Part shown: piece by piece, positions 35,782 through 44,550 of the stretch | Numbering within the stretch: the first letter of the stretch is position 1 | How the letters are laid out: every line of letters starts with the position of its first letter | The notes under the pieces: generated by a model | Seen by the model: the letters and a program-made list of their open reading frames with translations, nothing else | The model's database searches: none | What the model was told of the DNA's origin: nothing | Source of the DNA: Bacteroidota bacterium | Lineage (GTDB): Bacteria; Bacteroidota; Bacteroidia; JACPRZ01 | NCBI GenBank assembly: GCA_016193485.1 | Contig: JACPRZ010000035.1 | Coordinates: 1 to 62,874, forward strand | DNA length: 62,874 bases | Direction of reading: 5' to 3' | Position numbers and translations under genes: made by a program

Positions 35782-38626
35782 CCTGGAAAAAAATCATGCC
35801 GGTAACGGGAAAATAATCGGTAGTAACGGTACCATTGAAATCAGCGGGGCGAGAGTTCACAATCTTAAAAACATTTCCTTATCCATTCCTGCGCATCGCT
35901 TAGTTGTTTTCACCGGGTTGAGCGGATCGGGAAAATCGACTCTTGCCTTTGATACCATCTGTGCCGAAGGGCAACGCAGGTACATGGAAACCTTTCCCGC
36001 CTACGCCCGGCAATTTCTCGGCACTCTTGAAAAACCCGAAGTTGACTCTATCTCCGGACTTAATCCTGTTATTTCCATTGAGCAAAAATCTGCAGGGAGA
36101 AATCCGCGATCAACAGTTGGAACGGTAACCGAAATTTATGATTTTCTGCGCCTTCTCTTTGCGCGGGTGTCTGATGCATATTCCCATTCGACCGGTGCAA
36201 AGATGATCCGCTTTACTTCCGATCAGATTATTGAAAATATTGCCAATGAATTTTCCGGAAAAGAGATCATTTTACTCGCCCCTCTCGTCAGGGGAAGGAA
36301 AGGACATTACCGTGAACTGTTCCAGCAACTGGCTAAAAGAGGATTTCTGAAAGTGAGAATTGACGGTGAGATGAAAGAGATCACCTTCCGTTTGCAATCA
36401 GACCGTTTTATCACCCATGATATTGAAGTGGTCATTGACCGGATGGTTCCATCGGATCAGAACCATAAACGGCTGTCCGATTCAGTACAACTTGCTTTGA
36501 AAACCGGAAAAGGGACAATTCTCGTGATACGGGAAAACAGCCATAACGATGGAAAGGGAAAGCAACAGAGGGCTAAGGACTCAGTGCGTTTTTACAGCCG
36601 CAACCTGATGTGTCCTGTCACCGGAATTTCCTATGCCGATCCGGAACCCAATACCTTTTCCTTTAATTCTCCCTATGGGGCCTGTCCCCGCTGCAACGGA
36701 ATAGGAACTGTTCCTGATATTGACTTGAAAAAAATAATACCTGATGATCATCTTTCAATCCGCCAGGGGGGGATCGTCCCGCTGAAAACATCGTATATTA
36801 CCACGGTGGTCCGGCAGATTGAAGCACTGGGAGAAAAATACGGATATACCCTTGATACGCCTTTGAAAGATATTCCCGGGAAAGGGTTGAATGCCGTTTT
36901 ATACGGCACCGATGAAATAATAAGGATAAAAAATGTCTCAATGGTCGGTTCGGTGGAAATTGAATCCGGTGAATACCAATTGAATTTTGAAGGCATTATC
37001 AATATTCTCAAACGGCAGATGGAGGAGTTACCATCACCCTCCATTGCAGCATGGGTGGAGACGTTTATGCGTGAAGTCATTTGCAGCGATTGTAACGGGA
37101 GCCTGAACCGCCAGTTGATTGCCGGTGACCTGCTTGCGGAGATTATCAAACGGATCCGTTTCCTTACCGATGTGGGGCTAGGATACTTATCGCTTAACAG
37201 GAGTTTATATTCTCTTTCGGGGGGGGAGGCGCAGCGCATACGGCTTGCCGCGCAGGTTGGAATCCAGTTGAATGATATCTTGTGTATTCTCGATGAACCA
37301 AGTATCGGCCTTCACCAGCGGGACAATGCACGGCTGATAGGGTCAATGAAAAAATTACGTGACAGCGGTAACAGCGTGATCGTGGTTGAACATGACAAGC
37401 AGATGATTCTATCCGCAGATTACATTGTTGACCTCGGTTCCGGAGCGGGTACCAACGGTGGAAATATTGTTGCGTCCGGGATACCTGAAAAATTTTTAGC
37501 ATCCGGTACGCTTACCGCACAATATCTTACAGGGCATAAGCAAATCCCTGTTCCGGCCGAGAGAAGAAAGGGTAATGGCGACAACCTGATCCTTTTCAAC
37601 GCTGCAGGCAACAATCTGAAAAATATCACGGTGACTTTTCCGCTCGGGACTTTTATTTGCGTTACCGGTGTTTCAGGCAGCGGTAAATCATCTCTGATCA
37701 ACGAAACATTATTTCCCGCCATAGCCGGATTATTTGCGGGTAAAAAAATAAATACCCTTACGTACGACCGCATTACAGGTATTGATAAGATTGATAAAGT
37801 GATTGAAATTGATCAGTCGCCTATCGGACGCACCCCGCGTTCTAACCCGGCAACATATACCGGCTTATTCAATGAAATCAGGAATTTATTTTCGCAACTT
37901 CCCGAAGCCAAAATCAGGGGGTACAAACCCGGGAGGTTTTCTTTTAATGTAAAAGGAGGAAGATGCGAAGGGTGCGGTGGTGCCGGTGTGAAAATAATCC
38001 AGATGAATTTCCTTCCCGATGTTCATATCAGGTGCGATGCCTGCGGTGGTAAGCGGTACAACCGGGAGACGCTGGAGGCCAGATTCAAGGGTAAATCAAT
38101 AAATGACGTTCTGAATTTGCCTATTGATGAAGCGCTTACTTTTTTCGAAGGCATTCCGCAGATAACCGGTAAATTGAGAACCCTTGCAGAGGTCGGACTC
38201 GGATATGTAAACCTGGGGCAACCCTCTACAACCCTTTCCGGTGGTGAAGCGCAGAGAATAAAACTTGCCGCTGAACTTTCACGCAGAAGTACAGGGAGAA
38301 CTTTTTATATTCTTGATGAGCCGACTACCGGTTTGCATTTCGAAGATGTGCGTTTACTGCTGCTCGTGCTTGACAAACTTGTGGATAAAGGAAATAGTGT
38401 GCTCGTTATTGAACATAACATGGAGGTGATCAAAACAGCCGATTATATTATTGACCTGGGACCCGATGGCGGCAGCAGGGGGGGAGAGGTGGTGATTGCC
38501 GGAACTCCGGAAGAGGTGGCACGGTGCAGCAATAGTTTTACAGGGCAGTATTTAAGAGAAGAACTCCCTGCCATGGGAACTTCAAAATTCAAACTCAAAA
38601 TTCAAACTTCAAAAATTAACAAATGA
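35756..38626 (+). CDS. uvrA: Excinuclease ABC subunit A
   Basis: The 956-residue protein has two ABC ATPase modules: Walker A GLSGSGKSTLAF and GVSGSGKSSLINE, signature LSGGEAQRIRLAAQ and LSGGEAQRIKLAAE, Walker B CILDEPSIGLHQRD and YILDEPTTGLHFED. It also has the zinc modules (ACPRCNG; CEGCGGAG...CDACGGKRYN). It recognises DNA lesions with UvrB in nucleotide excision repair. I used the ATG inside the fabI end (MLATSETDN) rather than a TTG seven codons earlier. A run of eight G encodes part of the first signature (SGGE). Confidence 0.96.
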   Translation: MLATSETDNLEKNHAGNGKIIGSNGTIEISGARVHNLKNISLSIPAHRLVVFTGLSGSGKSTLAFDTICAEGQRRYMETFPAYARQFLGTLEKPEVDSISGLNPVISIEQKSAGRNPRSTVGTVTEIYDFLRLLFARVSDAYSHSTGAKMIRFTSDQIIENIANEFSGKEIILLAPLVRGRKGHYRELFQQLAKRGFLKVRIDGEMKEITFRLQSDRFITHDIEVVIDRMVPSDQNHKRLSDSVQLALKTGKGTILVIRENSHNDGKGKQQRAKDSVRFYSRNLMCPVTGISYADPEPNTFSFNSPYGACPRCNGIGTVPDIDLKKIIPDDHLSIRQGGIVPLKTSYITTVVRQIEALGEKYGYTLDTPLKDIPGKGLNAVLYGTDEIIRIKNVSMVGSVEIESGEYQLNFEGIINILKRQMEELPSPSIAAWVETFMREVICSDCNGSLNRQLIAGDLLAEIIKRIRFLTDVGLGYLSLNRSLYSLSGGEAQRIRLAAQVGIQLNDILCILDEPSIGLHQRDNARLIGSMKKLRDSGNSVIVVEHDKQMILSADYIVDLGSGAGTNGGNIVASGIPEKFLASGTLTAQYLTGHKQIPVPAERRKGNGDNLILFNAAGNNLKNITVTFPLGTFICVTGVSGSGKSSLINETLFPAIAGLFAGKKINTLTYDRITGIDKIDKVIEIDQSPIGRTPRSNPATYTGLFNEIRNLFSQLPEAKIRGYKPGRFSFNVKGGRCEGCGGAGVKIIQMNFLPDVHIRCDACGGKRYNRETLEARFKGKSINDVLNLPIDEALTFFEGIPQITGKLRTLAEVGLGYVNLGQPSTTLSGGEAQRIKLAAELSRRSTGRTFYILDEPTTGLHFEDVRLLLLVLDKLVDKGNSVLVIEHNMEVIKTADYIIDLGPDGGSRGGEVVIAGTPEEVARCSNSFTGQYLREELPAMGTSKFKLKIQTSKINK

Positions 38627-39330
38627 ACCAAAATGATGATCGCATCCAGAATGCATTTAAACTAAAGACATGGCAGGAAATAAAAAGTGCCGATTCATGG
38701 CAGATTTTTAAAGTCATGTCGGAATTTGTTGACGGCTTTGAAAAATTGTCCAAGATAGGTCCCTGCGTCACTATTTTCGGATCGGCAAGGACAGAGCCGG
38801 GACATAAATATTTCAACCTTGCCGAGGAAATAGCATTTAACCTGAGCCGCAACGGTTACGGGATTATCACCGGTGGCGGGCCGGGAATTATGGAAGCGGC
38901 AAACAAGGGAGCCAACAGGGCCGGTGGAAAATCAGTGGGATTAAACATTGAATTGCCCCGCGAACAGGTCCCGAACAAATTTATTGATCAAGATAAACTG
39001 ATTCAATTTAACTATTTTTTTGTACGGAAAGTAATGTTCATTAAATACTCCCAGGGTTTTGTGGTTCTTCCGGGGGGGTATGGAACGCTGGATGAATTTT
39101 TTGAAGCAATTACCCTGATCCAGACGGAAAAGATAGGTAATTTCCCGGTTATTCTTGTCTGCAGGGATTACTGGAAAGGGTTGATTCAATGGATGAAGGA
39201 TATTTTACTTTCGGAAAATAATATCAGCCCGGAAGATCTCGATTTTTTCAGAATAGTTGACACTCCGGGTGAAGTTGTGGAAGAGATCAACCGGTATTAT
39301 TCAAAATACCTGTTGCGACCCAACTTCTAA
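38623..39330 (+). CDS. LOG-family protein (cytokinin riboside monophosphate phosphoribohydrolase-like)
   Basis: The 235-residue protein has the Rossmann-like LOG fold, with ITIFGSAR-type start (VTIFGSARTEPGH), GYGIITGGGPGIMEAANKGA and the diagnostic PGGYGTLDEFFE motif. Family members cleave nucleoside monophosphates to free base plus ribose 5-phosphate, but most bacterial ones are uncharacterised. Its ATG overlaps the uvrA stop (ATGA). Confidence 0.93.
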   Translation: MNQNDDRIQNAFKLKTWQEIKSADSWQIFKVMSEFVDGFEKLSKIGPCVTIFGSARTEPGHKYFNLAEEIAFNLSRNGYGIITGGGPGIMEAANKGANRAGGKSVGLNIELPREQVPNKFIDQDKLIQFNYFFVRKVMFIKYSQGFVVLPGGYGTLDEFFEAITLIQTEKIGNFPVILVCRDYWKGLIQWMKDILLSENNISPEDLDFFRIVDTPGEVVEEINRYYSKYLLRPNF

Positions 39331-39356
39331 CTAACAGATACCGGATTAAAGCGGAG

Positions 39357-40043
39357 ATGAAAAAGAAAATTACCATTGCAGTAGACGGATATTCATCATG
39401 CGGTAAAAGCACGCTTGCCCGCGATCTTGCAAAGGAACTTGGTTACGATTATATTGACAGCGGGGCGATGTACAGGGCGGTAACTCTTTTCCTGATGCGA
39501 AGAAATATTGATGAAGGGGAACGGAAAGAGATTCCTGCTCTCATGGATCAAATTAACATTGATTTCAGGTGGAATACGGAACATCACCGGAACGAAATAT
39601 TTCTTAACGGTGAATGTGTAGAGGATCGCATAAGGGAGATGGATGTTTCGGGGCAGGTGTCATGGGTGAGCGCTATCCAGGAAGTGCGTAAAAAGATGGT
39701 TGACATGCAGAGAAGTTTTGCTGAAGATAAAGACGTTGTGATGGATGGAAGGGATATCGGCACTGTAGTTTTTCCGGATGCGGAACTTAAGATTTTTGTA
39801 ACGGCATCTATTGATGTAAGGGCTAAACGCAGGCACGATGAGTTGGCATCCAAAGAATTGAAGGTTACGTTTAAAGAAGTGAAGAAAAATCTTGCCGATC
39901 GGGATCGCATTGATTCAACGCGTGCCATCAGTCCGTTACGGAAAGCCGCTGATGCGGTTGAGATTGACAACAGTACAATGACGCGGGAAGAACAATTGGC
40001 TGTGGCGATGAATTTAGCAGAGAAAAGGATTAAAATTTCATGA
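39357..40043 (+). CDS. cmk: Cytidylate kinase
   Basis: The 228-residue P-loop kinase has AVDGYSSCGKSTLARDLA (Walker A), DYIDSGAMYRAVTLF (CMP site), VMDGRDIGTVVFPDAELKIFVTAS and the RDRIDSTRAISPLRKAADAVEID segment typical of CMP kinases. It makes CDP/dCDP. It lies 26 bases after the LOG gene, probably the last gene of the fabI-uvrA-LOG-cmk transcript, and faces ispH. Confidence 0.95.
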   Translation: MKKKITIAVDGYSSCGKSTLARDLAKELGYDYIDSGAMYRAVTLFLMRRNIDEGERKEIPALMDQINIDFRWNTEHHRNEIFLNGECVEDRIREMDVSGQVSWVSAIQEVRKKMVDMQRSFAEDKDVVMDGRDIGTVVFPDAELKIFVTASIDVRAKRRHDELASKELKVTFKEVKKNLADRDRIDSTRAISPLRKAADAVEIDNSTMTREEQLAVAMNLAEKRIKIS

Positions 40044-40061
40044 TTAATACTCTCCGGATCC

Positions 40062-41282
40062 TTAAATCAGTTCTGATAGGACATCCCGGTTAGAACGGGC
40101 GGTTGGAAAAAATCCGATAATTTTCTGTAATATTTCCTCAACCGTGGCATCAGGGCATGAAGCCCCGCTGGTTACGAGAATGTCAACAGGTTGTTTCGGA
40201 GGAATAAAACTTTCAGTCATCACTAATTTCTTCTCCCTTGTGTTGAAATGTTGAATGGAATGACACGACACAATTTCCTGCGCTGAAGCAATATAATAGG
40301 TCGTGAGTTTTACCTCGCAGAGTTCAGCGAGATGACCGGTATTTGAACTGTTATACCCGCCAACTACTAAAGCGAGATCAGCCGGTTGTCCGAGCAGGGC
40401 GTAAACGGCATCCTGGTTATCATTGGTGGCATAACATAAGGTATCCCGTGTATCGGCAAAATGAGAGGTAATTTTTTCTTCCCCGTATTTCAGGATCATT
40501 ATATTTCTAATGTAATTTGAAATCTCCTGTGTTTTCACTGCGAGCATGGTCGTCTGGTTCACCACACCGAGGCGCTGGAGATGGATCAGCGGGCTGAACC
40601 CGGTAGAGTAACGGCCAAGGAACCAGGAATCGAAGTTATCTTTTGAAATTTCCCCAAGGATAAATTTCCCTAAGATTTTCGCTTCATCCAGGTCGCTGAT
40701 TACCAGTGATGGGGCGTTTTCTTTGCTGTGGGAGAATGTAGCACGGGTTTCTTCATGTTTCGGTTTTCCATGTATGATAACGGTGAATTTGTCGTGACCT
40801 AACTTTTCGGCTTTTTTCCATACCCGCTCTACAAAAGGACACGTAGTATTATATTGTATGGTAGTAATACCTGTTGCCTTGATTTTATTTTCTACTTCAA
40901 GGGAGGTGCCGAAAGCAGGTACAATGACAATATCTCCAGGTGAGAGTTCTTTCCATTCCATAAGCATTTTGCCTTCGGTATCCATAATAAAACGGATTCC
41001 GCGTCTCTGCAGGTCATTATTCACATCAGGGTTATGAATCATCTGGCTGATGAGGAAAATGCGTTTACCGGGATTTTCATCAATGGCTTTATATGATATA
41101 TCAATGGCGTTTTCAACACCGAAACAAAATCCGAAATGCCGCGCGATGAAAAAACGCACGGGACCGAAATCGAGAAGGGTAGGGGAGAAGTCCTTTTTGA
41201 ATGAATCCTGTTTCTTCCTTGCCTCCTTAATGCGTGAGATGATGGGACTGCGGTAAAATTGCGGGATTTGGAAAGATTTCAT
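40062..41282 (-). CDS. ispH: 4-hydroxy-3-methylbut-2-enyl diphosphate reductase
   Basis: The 406-residue protein holds the three iron-sulfur cysteines in HFGFCFGVENAI, NTTCPFVERVWKKA and TSGASCPDATVEEIL, and the catalytic TxxQxD-like and SSNTGHLAELC motifs. It performs the last step of the methylerythritol phosphate pathway, giving IPP and DMAPP. It is longer than the E. coli enzyme (about 316) because of an N-terminal extension and an insertion near residues 195-240, which I recall from Bacteroidota homologues. Confidence 0.94.
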   Translation of the reverse strand: MKSFQIPQFYRSPIISRIKEARKKQDSFKKDFSPTLLDFGPVRFFIARHFGFCFGVENAIDISYKAIDENPGKRIFLISQMIHNPDVNNDLQRRGIRFIMDTEGKMLMEWKELSPGDIVIVPAFGTSLEVENKIKATGITTIQYNTTCPFVERVWKKAEKLGHDKFTVIIHGKPKHEETRATFSHSKENAPSLVISDLDEAKILGKFILGEISKDNFDSWFLGRYSTGFSPLIHLQRLGVVNQTTMLAVKTQEISNYIRNIMILKYGEEKITSHFADTRDTLCYATNDNQDAVYALLGQPADLALVVGGYNSSNTGHLAELCEVKLTTYYIASAQEIVSCHSIQHFNTREKKLVMTESFIPPKQPVDILVTSGASCPDATVEEILQKIIGFFPTARSNRDVLSELI

Positions 41283-41388
41283 TTATTTACGAAAACGAAT
41301 CTTTACGAATTTACGAATAAATTCAATAGCAGAATTTGCAAATTCACCGGCAAGTGTATACCTGTTTCCAAATCCGGGAGTCAACAGA

Positions 41389-41736
41389 TTACTTATCTTT
41401 AAGATAGGAGTGGGTTTCTTTTGATATAAGAAGATACCTGATAATAAGTTCCTTCTGTAACGAATCAATTTTCGCTTTATCCTGCACCATTTCAATACCC
41501 TCGCGCCATTTCCCCTCAGAGAACTTATCGGGTTTATGCAGATAATGGCACTTGCCGCATTTTGTTGTGTACAGTTTGTAGCCCTGTGAGAGTTGTTCAA
41601 AAGTTACATCGTTCCATTTTTCTTTTGCCGGAGGAACATCCGACTGCAGGGGAGGTAATATTGAAGGTGAACAGGCGATAACAAAGGTAAAGAGAGGAAA
41701 CAATCCAATTAGTAAATAATTTCTCAGGTACGTCAT
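41389..41736 (-). CDS. Small c-type cytochrome lipoprotein
   Basis: The 115-residue protein has a lipoprotein signal (LFTFVIACS, Cys22) and one haem-attachment motif CGKCH preceded by QLSQGYKLYTTK, which is the start of a class I cytochrome c fold; a possible distal Met (GIEMVQDK) lies after it. It is probably a membrane-tethered electron carrier. It lies downstream of two barrel-protein genes on the same strand, one with a heavy-metal-binding motif, suggesting a shared redox or metal role. Confidence 0.85.
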   Translation of the reverse strand: MTYLRNYLLIGLFPLFTFVIACSPSILPPLQSDVPPAKEKWNDVTFEQLSQGYKLYTTKCGKCHYLHKPDKFSEGKWREGIEMVQDKAKIDSLQKELIIRYLLISKETHSYLKDK

Positions 41737-41790
41737 TGGCGGGTAATTTTATTAAAGACCTGGGGCACCGTGTCTCTACTACATCTATTA

Positions 41791-42600
41791 TTATAATCCG
41801 AATCCCACAAACAACCGCACTTCAAATTTCTCATGCTCATCAAGGTTAATTGATCTTGCAGTCAGATCATCCAACTGCGGCAGAAGATTCAGGATCAGGA
41901 AAAATTTATCATTGCTGAAAAACAGGGTTGGTCCTGCAAAAAGGGTTGCATGTTCCCACTCACCTTTGACAATTTCATTGTGATTCCTTAATTCAATGCC
42001 AAATCCGAGCGATGGCTTTACCATAAACATATATCCCAGGCCATTTTCGAAGACGGTTTCTTTCGCCATCTCAACTTCACCGGCCTCCGCTTCAAATTCC
42101 ATTTCATACTCCCCAACAATATTTGCCGCAAAAATATTCTTTTCGGTTCTTTTGTCAAAGAGCAGTTTTCCTTCCAATTCAATCTCGTGGGCTGCAAGCG
42201 TATATTCACCGTACAACGCAAAGCCAAAAGGGTTCAATGACGGATCAGCAATATTATATTTCCATTCATTGGAAAATGAGAATGATGATGATTTTGTCAA
42301 TGAAACAACGCTGTCTTCTCCTGCAACCGATGGCTTCACAACGGCAGTTGTTCTGTGTGAGCCATTGAGATAAATTGCCGTTTGCAGTTTATCGGTTAGT
42401 CCGACCTCAAATTCAGCGCGTTGATCAAGGCGGTTATACAGGTTTTCCCTTCCTGCGCGGTAGGTGTTCCAGATTTCAATATCAAATCCGCCTTTTGGGA
42501 GAGTTGGCGTATCATACAATCTCCCGAAGTGCCTGTCCTGGCTATTACCGGAATTTCCGGCTGCCAGGATGGCAATGCTGATGCAAATCATTTTTTTCAT
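41791..42600 (-). CDS. Outer-membrane barrel-like protein of unknown function
   Basis: The 269-residue protein has a signal peptide (ISIAILAAGNSGNS|Q) and alternating beta strands (RAEFEVGLTDKLQTAIYLNGS, PFGFALYGEYTLAAHEIELEGKLLF, FFLILNLLPQLDD), ending FEVRLFVGFGL, a typical barrel C-terminus. It resembles the next upstream gene product in overall design (both model a measured transporter-like barrel with 'EYELEFEAE'-type strands). No motif gives a substrate. Similar proteins are often annotated near copper or metal efflux genes; I infer only a possible link. Confidence 0.75.
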   Translation of the reverse strand: MKKMICISIAILAAGNSGNSQDRHFGRLYDTPTLPKGGFDIEIWNTYRAGRENLYNRLDQRAEFEVGLTDKLQTAIYLNGSHRTTAVVKPSVAGEDSVVSLTKSSSFSFSNEWKYNIADPSLNPFGFALYGEYTLAAHEIELEGKLLFDKRTEKNIFAANIVGEYEMEFEAEAGEVEMAKETVFENGLGYMFMVKPSLGFGIELRNHNEIVKGEWEHATLFAGPTLFFSNDKFFLILNLLPQLDDLTARSINLDEHEKFEVRLFVGFGL

Positions 42601-42742
42601 ATTGGATAGAATTTTTGGATGGTTATGCTCATTAGATTGGTTGTACTTAATTTACTTTTTCTATTTCCCGTATTGAATTATTCCCCCCTCCCTTAGGGAG
42701 AGGCCGCCTGCCCCGATAGCGCATTTCACCGGGGGGGGATTT

Positions 42743-43672
42743 CTAAAACATCTTCATCCACATTATTCGTACTAAATCATCGCTTGCTTCGGTAAGTCCG
42801 ATAGCAAAACCGACAACAACCATTGAATTATTTTTAAGGTGCAACATAACAGACGGTTGGAAATAGTGCTCCTGGCGCGAAAAATCTATCCCTGCGTTTT
42901 TCGTATCACCGGCAGTGCCGAGGAATTCAAACGCAAATGAACCTGGTTGCAGGTGGCGGTTGTCGCCCTTTTTCAAAAGATTCATTCCGCATGAAATACA
43001 GGTACCCGGTACCGATGATATTATTTCAGGGTGCATAGGACAAATAAACATTTCACTCTTCGCATGGGAATGTATTTTATTCATCAAACCGAACGAATAA
43101 CCGAAAGCGGTATAACCCGAACGGGTGTCAAGTTCATTGATCCAGTTAAAGGCGACATTCCAGTTCTTTATGTTCTGGGATAGAATCAATCTTGATTCAA
43201 GAATTTTTTCACGGTCGGCTTCTTCCTCCTCTTCAGCATAGGGAGGATTCATCCACCCGCTTGTTTCCATTTTGAACCGGGTTTCTGCTGAAAGTCCCTC
43301 GTATTCAAAATAAATTGTGGGATTCAATGGTATTTCCTTTTTAACCAGGCGATATCTTGTTTCAAATCTGAAACCGGTAAAGCGGGTTATCCCGGTTCCG
43401 AACTCCTCGAATCCTTCCACCATAAATTCAAGTTCAAGTTTATCGGTCGGGTTGAAACCGATTTTGGGCATCTGGGAGAGGAATTCCCTTTGTCCCTCTT
43501 CCTTGTCGGGAACAGACGGATTGGTATGATCAAACATCAGCATGAATTCCACTTCTCCTTTCTCTATTTCATGGCCGTAGGTAGTGATGTATCCCTCCTG
43601 GGCTGACATCGCTGAAGGAAGAAGCATTAGCGGTAGTAAAAACAACAGGATACTGCCTGATCGTGATGACAT
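42743..43672 (-). CDS. Outer-membrane barrel-like protein with heavy-metal-binding domain motif
   Basis: The 309-residue protein has a signal peptide (LLPLMLLPSAMSA|Q) and a barrel-like body (GFNPTDKLELEFMVEGFEEFG, GFRFETRYRLVKKEIPLNPTIYFEYEG). At residues about 208-232 it carries FICPMHPEI...PGTCISCGMNL, the CPMHP...CxxCGM signature of the small heavy-metal-binding domain usually found in CusB-type or copper-ATPase proteins. His203, Cys211, His214, Cys225 and Cys228 are candidate ligands. A perfect Fur/PerR-like palindrome lies 14 bases upstream of the ATG. The function is probably metal-related surface binding or transport, by inference. Confidence 0.82.
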   Translation of the reverse strand: MSSRSGSILLFLLPLMLLPSAMSAQEGYITTYGHEIEKGEVEFMLMFDHTNPSVPDKEEGQREFLSQMPKIGFNPTDKLELEFMVEGFEEFGTGITRFTGFRFETRYRLVKKEIPLNPTIYFEYEGLSAETRFKMETSGWMNPPYAEEEEEADREKILESRLILSQNIKNWNVAFNWINELDTRSGYTAFGYSFGLMNKIHSHAKSEMFICPMHPEIISSVPGTCISCGMNLLKKGDNRHLQPGSFAFEFLGTAGDTKNAGIDFSRQEHYFQPSVMLHLKNNSMVVVGFAIGLTEASDDLVRIMWMKMF

Positions 43673-43685
43673 ATTGATTTTTTAG

Positions 43686-43702
43686 TTTAGAATGATTCTA
43701 AA
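43686..43702. promoter_or_regulatory. Fur/PerR-family-like operator TTTAGAATGATTCTAAA
   Basis: A perfect 8-1-8 palindrome matching the 7-1-7 TTAGAATnATTCTAA type known for PerR/Fur proteins. It is just upstream of the heavy-metal-motif gene, where a bound repressor would block transcription or early elongation. A near-identical copy lies upstream of the regulator gene at 44512-44530. Confidence 0.65.
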
Positions 43703-43731
43703 TAACGGGTCAAACGTACGGAGAGTTCCTA

Positions 43732-43766
43732 TCCTGTAAATACCACGAATAGGGTAAATTACAGGA
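43732..43766. promoter_or_regulatory. Inverted repeat with TACC...GGTA core, candidate response-regulator operator
   Basis: TCCTGTAA (43732-43739) pairs with TTACAGGA (43759-43766); inside them TACC and GGTA frame an 8-base centre (TACCACG-AA-TAGGGTA, a 7-2-7 layout as in NarL sites). It lies between the NarL-type regulator gene and the heavy-metal-motif gene. Symmetry and position suggest an operator; a hairpin in the RNA is the alternative. Confidence 0.45.
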
Positions 43767-43782
43767 AGGGATAGAAATAAAG

Positions 43783-44469
43783 TCAATTTGCGGTTGACAC
43801 TTGAAGCCGATTGGAATCAAGCAGGTTTTCACGGACGGCATACATGACGATTCCTGCCGTATTATTCACCCCGATTTTGGACATGATATTTTTACGGTGA
43901 GTATGAACAGTATGGGAACTGAGGTAGAGTTTTGCGGCAATCTCTTTATTTGTGTATCCTCCTGCAATCAGTTTAATGATTTCAATTTCCCGGTCGGTGA
44001 CTCTGACAGGGTCGCAGTTTTCGCAATTCTTTCCGGTACAACATGACCTGTCCCTGTTCTGGTCAACAAGAAATTCAAGAATCTTATTGCAAAAAAATTT
44101 TTCCCCGATCAGTACTGATGCCATGGCTTCAATAATCTCCTCCCTTCCGCATTCCTTCAAGACATACCCGGTTACACCGGAATCGAGAACTTTTATCATT
44201 TCTTCTTTTTGCTCCCTCGCGGAGATGACTAACACGGGCAATCCAGGATAAATATTTTTTACTTCGGAAACCTGTTCCATTGAGAAGCCCGAAGAGGTGT
44301 GATCAATAATGAGTAAATCGGGATGGGAATTAAAAAGGGTATTGGAAAAGGCATCCGCATTTTCCGCAATACCGCAGACAGCATAATTTTTCAAGTCACC
44401 GATAAGGGATGTCAGTCCCGATCGCGATAAAAAATTTCCGTCTGCGATAAAAATCCGGAGTTTTACCAT
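43783..44469 (-). CDS. NarL/LuxR-family response regulator with Cys-rich linker
   Basis: The 228-residue protein has a receiver domain with Asp10, phosphoacceptor Asp56 (LLIIDHTSSG), Ser83 and Lys105, and a LuxR-type HTH (about 158-215, VTDREIEIIKLIAGGYTNKEIAAKLYLSSHTVHTHRKNIMSKIG). The linker between them contains Cys143, Cys144, Cys149 and Cys152 (SCCTGKNCENC), unusual for NarL proteins and suited to metal or redox sensing. No histidine kinase gene lies nearby. A Fur/PerR-like box and a TACTTTTG -7 element precede it, and a candidate operator follows its stop. Confidence 0.9.
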   Translation of the reverse strand: MVKLRIFIADGNFLSRSGLTSLIGDLKNYAVCGIAENADAFSNTLFNSHPDLLIIDHTSSGFSMEQVSEVKNIYPGLPVLVISAREQKEEMIKVLDSGVTGYVLKECGREEIIEAMASVLIGEKFFCNKILEFLVDQNRDRSCCTGKNCENCDPVRVTDREIEIIKLIAGGYTNKEIAAKLYLSSHTVHTHRKNIMSKIGVNNTAGIVMYAVRENLLDSNRLQVSTAN

Positions 44470-44489
44470 AACTTGTTGAATTATGGGGA

Positions 44490-44497
44490 CAAAAGTA
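44490..44497 (-). promoter_or_regulatory. -7 element TACTTTTG of the response-regulator gene
   Basis: An exact TAnnTTTG match 20 bases before the ATG. The region where the -33 element should lie is occupied by the Fur/PerR-like box, as expected for a repressible promoter. Confidence 0.5.
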
Positions 44498-44511
44498 CAT
44501 ACAATTTTCTT

Positions 44512-44530
44512 ATTTAGAATGATTTTAAAT
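44512..44530. promoter_or_regulatory. Fur/PerR-family-like operator ATTTAGAATGATTTTAAAT
   Basis: A 9-1-9 inverted repeat with one mismatching pair, the sister site of 43686-43702. It sits over the likely -33 region of the regulator promoter, 15 bases upstream of the TACTTTTG element. Confidence 0.6.
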
Positions 44531-44550
44531 AAGAAATATCATGATTTTTG

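Noticed and set aside
41283..41600. A 105-residue frame overlapping the cytochrome c gene
   Set aside because: It covers the cytochrome gene in another frame and its end is the translation of the TTACGAA-type low-complexity sequence; the cytochrome frame has a lipoprotein signal and CxxCH.
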